Positions 1 to 12,300 of a stretch of 64,000 nucleotides of DNA are shown one piece after another. Both the position numbers and the translations under genes were made by a program. Source of the DNA: Setaria digitata (Eukaryota; Nematoda; Chromadorea; Rhabditida; Setariidae). A model generated the notes under the pieces. The model saw only the letters and a program-made list of their open reading frames with translations. It was not told where the DNA came from and did no database searches. Position 1 is the stretch's first letter. The number at the start of each line of letters is the position of its first letter. The DNA lies in contig RCAB01000015.1 in NCBI GenBank assembly GCA_003640385.1, positions 186,001 through 250,000 of the forward strand, given 5' to 3'.

Positions 1-69
1 TCCCAGAGTGATTCTTTTTTTCCGCTCGGAAATATGCGACTTGCGGAATCTCGAAAACGAAGAAAGTGA
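1..69 (+). CDS. Possible C-terminal end of an upstream gene (partial)
   Basis: The first frame is open from the first base of the window and ends at a TGA at 67-69, giving 22 residues that finish in a basic tail (ESRKRRK). A polyadenylation-like AATAAA follows at 295-300. The piece is too short to identify. It could be the last exon of a gene lying to the left, or chance. A longer overlapping frame (about 66-299) runs into AT-rich sequence and looks less coding after its first 40 codons. Confidence 0.3.
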   Translation, partial: SQSDSFFPLGNMRLAESRKRRK

Positions 70-294
70 AGGAAAAAGACCGTGTCGCCACACCGGACGA
101 GAAGAAAGGCATCACAAGTACAATTGATCACTTCAGCAATAACAAATACTTTTTGTGGGAGAAGGATGACAATTCTCATTGGCTTCTCCAGAAAAGGTCC
201 CTCTTCAGGGAATCCGATGTATTTGGGTCGAGAAAATGTGAACTTTTTCTTCTACACTTTTTGGATATCACAAATTTTATTTATCTTCTATTCA

Positions 295-300
295 AATAAA
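295..300 (+). terminator. AATAAA polyadenylation signal candidate
   Basis: The hexamer AATAAA lies about 225 bases after the putative stop at 67-69. It is meaningful only if the partial ORF at the left edge is real, because AATAAA is common by chance in DNA this AT-rich. Confidence 0.25.
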
Positions 301-3300
301 AGTCGTTTATAATTTCATCGAATTCACATTTACCCTCCGATAATTGTCTTCAGTTTAAATGCAATTTAGATGAAAAAGACTTATTAGTGTTTGAAAATTA
401 TAAGTCAATGATGTATTTGTTTTAAACATATTCATTTAGACTAGTATTTCAGCAGTGTTCCTGAAAAACATTGATGTTTGTTATACATTAAACTGATGAC
501 TGATTTTACCTAATTATAATTCATACTTGTTATCACTCAAATCTTAGCCGGTATTTTTTATTCGAAATTGTGGCCGTTCGTTTTAATTATTTACCCAGCA
601 AAACTAACTAAGTTTTTTCTCTCGAAAGTATTTGGTGTTCAGTAAAAGGGAAAATTGAAAATGTAAGTGTTTTCCATGAGAGCTTTCCTTCATTTTAATT
701 TCGATTTTTGAAAATTTGTTTTACTTGTTAAATCGAAATTCCATTTCTTGTTGCATTTCGGAATTTTTTTTTATGAATCCTTCCTTATAAAGTTAGAGAA
801 TCTTTAGCCTTCGAAGTGAAATTTTTTTTTTTTAAGACTTCTTAATAAATTCTTTACGGATCGTTGATTTTTTGTCTGTAATTATTTACGCAAATAACTT
901 TCTTCGAGTTTTCGTAATTCTAACTCTTCCTTCCTAATGAATTTTAAAATTCTTAGGGTAGGAATGAAATGATCGATAAAATTAAAATAATCATGGAGCG
1001 CAATTTAAATAGTGGATCCTTTGTGCTAATATTTACAATGTTGCGAAGCAAAACTAGAAATCTCTTGAAATAAGTGGATAAAATGAGTGGAAAGAGGTTA
1101 TCCGATATTCCAGTTATGAATTGTTAAAGTTAATCATTGTAAGGAGCATTTGAGCAGTGCAGTGGTGTCATGATTTTACGGCTGTATAACAGACCAACGC
1201 ACTCCTTAGACTGAAGTAGTTGTCACTGACAGGCTTTGAAGCATAACTGAATTTCAGCTTCGTAGTATTTATTTATTTGTTTTTATTCCGAAGTGGTTCC
1301 ATTTTGCAGTAAATGAATATTTGGAGTAAGGCATATAATCCATCAGTCCATCTGTCCATCCGTCCATCCCACGTCCACTCATTGGTGGTGTCAGTCAGTA
1401 GCTCATCATTTTATATTCTCGAATGATAGGGTCTAGCTTACTCCTCTCAGGCCTTCTATTTTGTCCAACTAGTGGCACCCTATGCCTGTCTCTATGTATG
1501 TGTTGTTTATGTACAGACCTCAGACCTCCTTCCTCTTCGTTTATTATTTACTTTGCTCGGCCAAGTAGCCATTTGGAGAATGTATACGTTCCATTTGTTC
1601 ATTGCTTTGCACATGGCTGTGACACACTCTAGAGAGGCATTTTCTGCATCTTAGCCAAGAATCAGAAGGGTTCGTCTTCGAGAGCAGAGGAATAAAAATG
1701 TCCAAAAGGTGAAAGGTGAAAGTAGTCAGCAGTACCACTCATTAATTTCTATAAATAATTGATGTGAGTTGGAAAGGGAGGGGGAGCGAAGCGTTGTTTT
1801 GATGATAAGAAACTTATCGCCGTTGTTGGACGATATTTTATCATCTGACGATCTGGAGAGTTTTCTTGCCAAAGATACGCATTTATTTCACTATCCCATC
1901 TTCCTCTCTCTCTTCCCTTCATACATTCTTGTCTTGATGAGGAATTTAATAGGTTAATGATTCAGAAGTTTCAGAAATCCCAACTAATGAGCAGAGATTA
2001 CCCTAACCCACTTGCATCAGTTGTATGTAATACCTATCCTTCCGTGTACCACAAGTCAGTTTAGATGAGTGCCGATCGTTTCGGTACATAACCCTAATCC
2101 CTTCTCTGCTACCTCTCTTTCTGTCAAATTCTTGTCACATACTTTCTCCTCTTACGGCTATCACTGCCAATATTTATGTATAAATGTCAAACGTCTTGTT
2201 ATGCCTCATCACCCATAGCCCATAGCGGGCTTGTCTTACAACACATTATAGCCAAGTTGCTTAGATTATTCCCATCTCTTATGGAACAAATGATAAGTTT
2301 TCGATAGCGGTATTCTTTTGTTTTCCGAGCAATATATACGAGCAGCATGAAACTTTTCCTAAAACGATAAATTACTCTCAGTAGAAGAGGACGAGAACTG
2401 GACGCTTAACAGGCGGAGATGAGATGCGTGAAATTCCGCGGATGAAGTTGAACGAACATCTGTCATGCAGACCTACTTTATTTGTCCTAAGAGAGTGCGT
2501 TCCAATTTGGCATACCTGTTCAGTTCGATATATTTGCAACCATTTTTGTTCTTTTTCTTCCTGTGTTCGGATCGCGAACTGTTAGCTTTTATTATATTAT
2601 GACGCAATTTTACGCTCATACATTCAAACTAATTTTAATTTATTATGTCACTTCGGTTTAAACGAGTTTATCATTGTCAGGTTTTTGTCACTTTGCCATC
2701 AATATATGACATTTAGGACTTAGCCGCTCATTCCGGAAACATATAAGTTCACCTGTTTGAAGAAAAAGTTCCGGGGAAAATTTTTTCTCGGTTTTGATAG
2801 GTCTCGATATTTAAATCCACTCCTCTTACCTAGCTTGCTTTTTTCATGTTGAATTTAAATGGATCATTTCATGCAGCTACTGAAATATCGTTGTTATCTA
2901 AAGAATAGTTATCTATTATCAATCAGTACGTATAATTCCAATCTTTTTTCAGCGGAAGTAATCAAAAAGGATGAACACATTGAACTGGCCTCATTTTATT
3001 TTATTTTTTTGTAACAAACTGCTCATCAATGTGTCAATCTTATTTCGAACATTGTAGTATGAGAATTAAAGAATTCAGGATTCGAGTAATTCTTTTATCG
3101 TCTCTTTGACCCTTGACCTTTCGTATGCATTACAATAGCAACATTTCATCTTTTTCAATCTTTTTTTTTTTGCTGTCGCGCATGCATTTCGTGTTATCAC
3201 CACGTATCATTGCGTGTAGTACCAGGATGAAAGTATTGTAGTGCTCAGAATAATGAACATCAAACAAAGAAACCGGTACTGATAATAAAGATACATTATC

Positions 3301-3345
3301 AAAATGTCAAGCGAAAGGATGAGTTACTTTAAATAAGTGGCTAAA
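301..3345. other. Upstream region of the RhoGAP gene, no convincing coding exon
   Basis: This 3 kb is AT-rich with short C/T-rich stretches, for example runs of TCCATC near 1343-1370. One short ORF starts at an ATG at 1802 with an acidic, plausible beginning (LSPLLDDILSSDDLESFLAK), but it runs into hydrophobic low-complexity sequence and has no splice donor in a useful phase. It may be an upstream ORF or an unproven 5' exon. The promoter and any 5' untranslated exons of the gene at 3346-21957 are probably here, but I cannot place them. Confidence 0.4.
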
Positions 3346-6300
3346 ATGATGTTCACAGTGACCGGCACCACATTTCCATCCTCCTCATCAGCGCCATCAA
3401 CTTCATCTTCAACGGTATCATTACTGCTACTGCTACAGCTTTAATCATTATCATATTATACTCAGTAATTATTTGTTTCATCTCATAAATCCCAACACCT
3501 GTGCTTCACTTTTGTGACTAACGAACATATTGTATGTTACCTTTTGTGGAACTGAAGTCATCCCATCTTCATCCGCTCATTTTTTCTCCTGCTGTGGTAG
3601 GATGTGTTGTTTGCATAAATGAGGAAGACAAAATCTGTTTCACTGTTGTTTTTTCTTCAGAATAAAATTGACTTCCTTCTATCTGATCAGTTTTACCTCT
3701 TTAAGAGAAGTAGCAAAAGAAGATATCGTTTCTATTTGAACCCCTTCATATTCGGGATCTTATCATTTTGACTGAATTTCCGTTCACATCGCCTTAGCTA
3801 ATTTGTAGGTTTTATCGACCTTTGTTTATTATTTATTTATTGCAATTTATATTTTCGTTTATTGCGATGTCTGAAATCTATTATCTTTTACTGGATTAGA
3901 TAAATGTTAATGGGACGTCGTACACACTAGCTTACTTGAATTTAAATCTACTATGTTGTTTCACTAATTATTGAGTCATGTAGCTCCCTTGCACGTATAA
4001 TACATACTTCACATACCTTCCGCTTTCCACTTTTTCTTCTTTTCTAACTACCTTTATGGTTCCGTATCATTCTGCTGAGACTTCGTCATGTTGCTAGAAA
4101 ATGAGATATTTCCTCTTCATTAATTTTGCAGTCAACGAAATTATGGCTGTAAAAGGATTACTCCCAGTGACATCTCAAATTCACTACGTCACACAACTTC
4201 ACTTGTTGCAAAATTTGTGCTGTCTTTACCCTCGGCCTTCATTCGTAATATATATTGAGATATAGAATAATACAAATTCTTTCTCTTACAAAAGCCGCCA
4301 TTGTGCTACTTCATAAAGCTTTGTTTTTCCTTTCACGAGAGCATTTCTCAAAATTTCCATTGAAGAGAGCTAATTTTAGGCCAAATGTCGTGCAAGAGAA
4401 GAGGGGATATTCGACGGTAATGTTGATGGCACTAAAGAACTAGACAAAAACATTCAAAATCCAGTGTTAACAGCTGTCCCACCAGTTGATACGACGGCAT
4501 CTTCAACTACAGATTCAAGCGGGAATTTTGAGGGAGTTGGTAAATCGGTGCACGGAATTGTTGCGTCACTGATACGTGCTGCTGAGGAGACACGTTTTCA
4601 GGCACTGGATAAACCTAAGTCATTAAATCTCAATAATAAGACACTTCAGCAGAATCAACCCTCTACGGCTGTTCTTACTGCTACTTCCACTTCTCGGCAA
4701 CAGGTACACCATCGTCATTAACATTTTTTTTTTCATAATTTTCATTATTGTCCAATTTCAAGCTTAAAGATTAGAAAAAGATTGACATATTAATTTCTGC
4801 TTGATGACGTTTGGCGAATAATAATAAGGAGAAGAATAGGAAGATCACTTCCTCGTCGATTAGCTTTGAAATTAAATTTCGAAAATTTCTTTACTATTAT
4901 TAATATTTCTGTTGTTTGTGCTAGCTGTCATACATTTTCAGTTTACTTTTTTTCTCATTTTTATTTTTATTTTTCTTTTATTTCTTGGCTTTGTGCCTGT
5001 TTGCTTATTTATTGATTTAGCAAATAATTTGTTTTTCTGTTTATTTCCTGAAGGATGCAAAAGGAAGTAAGCAGTAATTGTCCATGTGTCAGTTTCAAAC
5101 GGTGTATATTATTATTTTTTTTTAGTTCTTTGTTACCTTAAGTAGAACTTCAGGGTAAAAAATGAACCAAATAAGATGAAATTAGACTGAACTAAGTTGC
5201 AACTAGTTAATTTAAAGTGCAGACTTAAAGCTTTGGAAGGGGGCGAAAATAAAAAAAAAAAATCGCAATTTTGATTAGGCACAGTTTTGTTATTCGTATT
5301 TTTGTCCTTGTCAGTTTATTTCTGCATGTTATATATATCTGCTTAGTTTGTTTGTTTATTTGTTTTAAAATTCACGCATAAATAACTTTGCGACGGCTTT
5401 TTGTATGCTTATTATCTGAAGATAGAATGGAGGGAAGGACAGGTTTATGAATTCACTGTGAGTTTAATTTGGACTGTGAATTGAGGCCTTGGCTCATAAC
5501 TTTGCGGAAACCGCGTACAGCTAAACCCGCTTGTCCTTATCACGTCATTCCAGCATCGTGAAAAGTAGTACTTTTTAAATTACGTAACTATTTATTCGGA
5601 ACTTTTTTCCTTAAAAAAAAAAAAAATTAGAAGATTAGGTTAATTTCTCCACATGAAACTTTTCTTACTTGTCGTTTTGAAATGTTAAGCCCATATAGCT
5701 CTAAAGGATTTTCTTGCACTAACTGACGTACGACCTAGTGCCGTTTCATAGTCTCTTATTTAATTTGCTAGAAAATTTTTTGATATTAGTGCTCTCAATC
5801 TTTAGACAATCGTATTGATCTATGAGGAATTTGTTGCTGAATATATTTTCCGAATTTTGTCCAAAATAAAAAGGAAATTAAATAGCTGAATCTAAAATGG
5901 GAACACATTCAAATTACATTTAAAGAATTTCAGAGATATTTGTTCCAGTACATTTTTGCGATAAATATGCACTGTAAAAAGGTTCTGAGAAGCATCATTC
6001 TTTTCAATTTGAGATTGAACCAAAAGTTACATGCTTCTAAGTATTTGTAAGTGGTAGGAAGAAGGCAGAGTTCATCCGTACCATATTATCTTGTGAAAAA
6101 AAAAAAAAAAAAAATGACAAGTTTTGCAGGAAACTGGTACTCAAACCAGTCCATATTCCTTGTCCAGGTCTAGTTCCTTCGACTGGATCAATGAATCCTC
6201 TGCAAGGGAACAGCACAACGAGGAACTTATTACTTCAACAGAATCTCCAGAGACTCCCGAAGATCCTGAATACTCTTCACCAAATCGAGTTGTAGGTATT

Positions 6301-9300
6301 TCACTGGTGTTGCTTCCAACTTACTCTGGACTGTTTTCAGAAAGAAATGAATCTTAGTTTAATTAGTTGTAAAGTAAATTAAGAAAAAATCATTGGGAAA
6401 TGGATGAAATTTGGACTTAGTTTGAGCTAAAATAGGCACTTAATTGCTTGTGTAATTTTTTAATTACATTTATCTTGACGACATGTTAACACAGGTAGAA
6501 TCTGATACTACTGATAAAGAAGTGGAAGAAATGTTACGTAGTACGAAAATGCGTGATAGTTTGCTCGAAAAAAGAAAGATACAGTATGCTTTCCATTTTC
6601 ATTTTTCTACTGTGCAAAAGCTTCAGAAGCTTGGAAATCATCTTCAGGACTTTATTCTCATCCAAGAAAGCCAAGAATATGAAATTCTGCATTAACCTGA
6701 TTCTGTTAACTTTAGAAACACCTGTAAAAAGCTAATTACGCACTTAATGAGTTCGAAAGAAAGTTGCAATCGTTGCAGATCATCAAAAGATATTGACGAT
6801 AGTATAGCAATGCTGTTGGAATATGCCGAGGATCTTGATGTTGTGTCAAAGAGAGGGTTACATTATCCTGTCACCAGTGAAAATCTTACAGGGGTTCTTG
6901 TCATCTTCCATTTTACCACTCTTACTTTCTAAGAAAAAAAAAGATTTAAATACTGTGCTTAAATTTAAATGTTAACTTATTGACTAGTTTCTTGAAAGTT
7001 TCGATTTTGAGGATAGCAGCAATAAATTCTGCCCATTCCTAATTAAGAGAGAATTATTTATTAATCTATTTTTTTCTTTATAGTTTGCAAGTGATATTCG
7101 AAACAGTGGATCAGTTTTTTCACGTGAAATTCCGACTGATATTTCTAGGAACAAAATATTGTCAAGAAACCGTAATGGTTTGTTTGTATTTTATTTACAA
7201 CAGTTGTTGTTTCTGAGAAAAATTTGTCTCCTTCTTAGGACTTCCGATCTTGTTAATGCAATTCAAATTCGTCCCCTAGACTGAATGAGCAATAGAATTA
7301 AAATAAAAATACTTCCGAAATACTGCCAGAATGGGACAATTGGCGTAGAATGCGGAAACACAAACGAAAGCAACAGCGCTGAAAATTCAGTGGCTTTTAT
7401 CGCGCGTTACATCTCTAGAAAATTGCAGAAACTTCTTGATATTTCGGAGATTGCGTCGTCTTAGAAATTATTTGCATAATTTAGAAGAATGTGAAAAAAA
7501 AGAAATTAAGTGATTCACAGTGAAACGGCTTCGATTCTTAGAACAAGCCTTGATACGAAGTATCGTTGCTCATTTAGAATCCCTTCGATATATTTTTTGA
7601 AGTTTGGTTCAGTTCACAGATAGATCGCAGGCTGCATGGAACCGTTTTCTTCTGTACGTTGCTATCTTAAACCACCTAAAATTACCTGAGCTCGGAGGAG
7701 GAGGGGAGGATGCTGCTTGCGGTGTTTCGGTACAAATGGTTATTTTGTATTGTCAATCTGTGCTCCTTTACTACAAAGCATTCTCTTTTATTGTAAGCAT
7801 AAGCAGCAGCAATATCACCTGCTGATATGATCTGTGATAATGAAGTTATTGATATTGTTTGCTTGCTTGCTTGCTTGCTGATTCGCTTCATTATCATCAT
7901 ACTCCCTACCTATATCGTGACTTTTTTTCCTCGGACCTTTCATCGTTCCCGTCTTTTAATGACCTTATTCATACAAAATCTTCGAGGTTAATGCTTCTTT
8001 TCATTTTCAGCTAGCAATTTTAATTTCTAAATTTGATTTCGAACTTAGAGATAAACATTCGGCAAATTACTATCCTTCAGAATTGGAATTCAAATAATGA
8101 GAAAGTAAAAACGTTGAGCACCTGAATTCTCAATTCATTTCATTTTTACATAACTTTTCGTTCAATTTTCAGAATTTGATTACTTTCAAAATTTATGATC
8201 TTTTCGAAGAGAAAATGAAATAATACAATTCAGCAGAAGGCAACATAAAAAGTGATAATTTCAGCAGAGGAGAAGGAAAGTAATGTAGACAACATTTTCA
8301 TGAAGTGAACGTTATTTTTGCAGAACTGTTACGACGTTTCGTGTCCTCAGCGGGTACTGCTGGCTTTGTCCACGGCTTGGCCGGCCCACACTCGTACGTT
8401 ACGAAGGGTTCCTCGCAAGCTTCTATGAACAGTAGCATTTACGACAATGTACCGTGCACAATTCAACAGCCCACAGGACTGCAAGGCAGTAGCGGTACGG
8501 TTGCAGTTTCCGCCGGTTTGTGATGAATTTTTATTGGTAGCTTTGAATTTGAACTAAATTGAAGTACATGTGCACAAAGTTTAGCTATACGTGCCAAAGT
8601 TATTAATGTCATCATTGGTCACAAAATATCCGGGATCTGGTAGAAAAAACACCTTGTGCAATTGATTTATTAGAAATTTTATAAATATGTCACAAGTCTT
8701 CCTAACTTTCCATTCAGTGAAACAACGTGTTTCCTACTTCAGCTTCCATTGCTTATCGAGAACTGCCAAATTGATAAGTTTTTTTTCCTCAAAATCTCAG
8801 ACTATTCGCTTACCATGTGGTTCCCAAAATTTCTGTGTCGAAATTTTCAAACATTCAACTACTTAATGATTCTGATAGCAGATGTAACACCAACATCAAC
8901 CAAATTAAATCACGAGGTAGTTTTATCCCGTGGTCAAGAAGTTGTGGATAACTGTGGATCACCGAATGGTAGTACGATATCGCAACGTGATATCAGTATC
9001 AGTTCTGGTTTAGCTGATAGCGAGAGTTCCCCGATGACTCCAGGTGCGCCAGCTATGATCAGTTTGCACCGCATTGGTAGATGCAGAAAGCAACAAAGAA
9101 ATGCTGACAAAAACGGATCTCAGCTGGCACAAGTAAGTTCTATATCAGTGATCATTAAAAGGTATCATTTGGTTATTAAAATTAAACGAAAATGTTTTGC
9201 AGATAGAAATTGAGTCATCTTTTGAAATGGGCTCAAATGAAAGTGAAATTCGCTCACCGCCACCACCCTCGCCTCGTTCAAATACAGAAAAACGTACTGT

Positions 9301-12300
9301 ATCGATGATACTGGCATCGGATTTGTTTGCTTTCAGTTCTGGACGTGTTCCAGAACGAGCGGAAAGCTGTGAAGAGTTAGATGTCGATTTTAGCGAACAG
9401 GTCCGTCAAATGATTATAGTAATAATGTCTGGAAAGATCATTAGAAAGTTGTATTTAAAAAATCTATCCTTATTTTCATTCTGATTATATGTACTCAAAA
9501 AATTAGATTTCAATTCAAATATACACTTATTTACAGGCGAGCGATGAAGTATACACACAAAAAAAACAGAAGGCTGGTGAGTGCTTATTAGTATTTAAAT
9601 TTTTCCCAAAAATTTGTTGGAGTGTTGCTTATTTCTGATTTGGTCGTTACAAAAAGTAATGAACTTCATACTAACTTGTTGACAGTGCTTTAATTTTCCG
9701 TTGACCAGAGAAATGAACTGAATTGCTGTTTATCGTTCTTCAAACGGTTAATTGATTTCTGATTTAAATGCACTTTGAATTATTGAGGTAACTAAAAGAT
9801 ATGTTAAGAGACTTGAAAAAACCCGGTTTTTTTTTGTTCTGCGCGGCACAGATAGGGAAGCGGTTCTATAAAAATTTCCAATTAATTTTTCCTTGTGCTA
9901 ATATCTAAATGTCAAACAATCCTTTTTTTGTTTCTTTTCCTTTTCGGCTTTCAAGTTCGAGCAATTTTTCTGGTCGGGAAGCGTCTTTCCAAATTTCATT
10001 CCTCACTAATTGAAATCTTTCCGATTTGAAACTGATCCTGAAACTTAACTTCCACTTAGAACATCCAACAGCTAACAGTCATTTGTATCTTATCGGAATG
10101 TGCTGATTCAAACGATTGATTTTATTTCCATCTGTACCGTTGGTTCGATATTTCCCCTCGAAAAATTGCCCTGCATTAATGGAACAGTAAATAAAAGTTT
10201 AATTGAAAGCAGATGTATTATATTCACTTCTTTTCTCTCTCCCTCTCTTACTGGTTTCATCCTTCCAACGAATTCTTCACTTATTCCACTCGTCTTAAAG
10301 ACGATATCTTGAAAAACAGCTGTTGTGGCGCATCATTGACAATACTTCAGACATAGTTCACTTCTTCCCATAAGCAACCTCTCACAATCTTAACCTGAAA
10401 TTCCTGAAGTACAGAGAAATCGAACTTCAGGAGTTCACTTCTAGAGTTATGATGTGCTAAGTATAATTAATTTAGTGAGATGCATTTCTGAAATTTCTCC
10501 ATCCTCATGTTCTTTCTTGTTTAGTCATTTTCTCATCTCATAAATTCGAGCGCCGTTTGGTACAATGTCGAGATGGTACTAAATTTTATGCATTAGTGTA
10601 TTATACGTCTTACTTTCTTCAACTCTTCCTCGCATTCCATTTTTTGTCTCAAATTTCACCTCGTCATATTTCATTGGCCGAATTATTTTAAATATACTTT
10701 TTCCCGCAAAAAAAAATTAAGCCTCCGAATAAATATCTAAAAAGTTTTGAGTTTTGAAGTTTTAGTTACTGAAATTTTGACTCGCTCTTCAGTATTTGAT
10801 GCAAAGTTCTGGTTCCTTTAATTACAATCACTTTATTTATTTATTTGTTCATTGTTGGATTCTCTCTTTTAAGCCGGAAAATGTATTGTTACTTCTATAA
10901 AATTGTTTTTGGTTTTACAAAAAGCTAAATTCAATTAGACCAGGACTAATTATATGAAGAAAAATTGGGAAGGTTGAAAAATAGGAGGTCGAGAAACGAG
11001 TAGTGATGTTTTTTGGATCTCCTGGTCATTTTCTGGGATAACTTTATTTTTCGAAAATAAAAAGTGAAGATTTTGTGATCGGATTTTCGATCATCAAGTG
11101 CCGCTGCATCACCCTGTTGAAAAATGAATCACTATGCAAATATTCAGTATTTAAAGTTTTTTTTTTCACTGAGCATAATTTTAGCAGGTACAAACTATAT
11201 AATCTAATGTTATTTCTCCCTACATAGATGATTTCTTTTGTCGAAAAATAAACCTAAAGATGATATTTCAATCTTCAGAGTTTGGAATACGCTTAAAATC
11301 TTGTCTTGTAGAAAATGTCGTCGTATTTTTTCACATGCCTTCTTACACAATGAATTTTTGTTTTTCGTTTTGTGAAAGCATGCATCGCTATTAGCAGACT
11401 GTTAATATTTTAATTTTCATTTGGAAGAAATTTTTTAAATGTGATGGACTGACCTTGTCTAGAATTGTCTAGAATTCTTATATGCTACTCTTAAAATTTT
11501 AGCTTTTGCAAAGTTACGAAAGTTATTAATTTGAAGCATTATTATCAGATTTGTCGAATTATTCAGTCAGTATACGAGATATGCTATTTTATGAGAGTGT
11601 CAGAAAGGTTGACACCTGTATTGCCTTGTAGTGTATTTTAGACTCGTAATTACAGTGCCTTTTAGTTGTTGCTCCATTACATTTAAGATTATTTGTTGTA
11701 AAATCCTAATATCAAGTGAGAGGAGTGATGTGCGATATCTCTAACCAGCGATAGATAAGAATTCAGGTAAAATTGGAGGTTGCCATAAATTGTTAATTGC
11801 TTTACTTCCAATAATACCACATGATAAAGCCGGAAGCGTCTTATCAGTGATAGTGTGACTGGATTTGGATCACTGATTGGAAATGTTCGTCCATCTTGCG
11901 CCAACAAGTTCTGCAAGCAGCGCGCATTACCAAAATGTTTGCGGTGCGTCTCTATCTGGCAGTTGGTTCATGTTTCAGTTCTGTCTCCTCTTTGAAACGC
12001 CGCTCCCCGCAGTAGCAGTAGCAGCAGCAGCACTTCATCTTTCTCCTTTCAGCCATTCTTCACCTTCCTTTTATCACCCCAAATTGCTATTATTAATAAA
12101 ATTTGATTTAATTTCCTCTCCTCTCGTCCTTTCTAAATAATTTCAGTTTACTTGTGCTAGACAGAACGAACTACCTCACCTGCTTGCCACTCTGGTTCTT
12201 GCCACTTCCTTCAGATACTTTTCCTTTTCCCAGACAGCAGATAGCTTCAGTGTTCCGCAGTAGATGCTTTCTGTACTCTCCTTAAGCTGTACTCTTTTTG

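Noticed and set aside
1423..1738. Overlapping open frames on both strands
   Set aside because: No frame has splice sites or balanced protein-like composition. The three frames overlap each other and look like chance openings in a C/T-rich patch.
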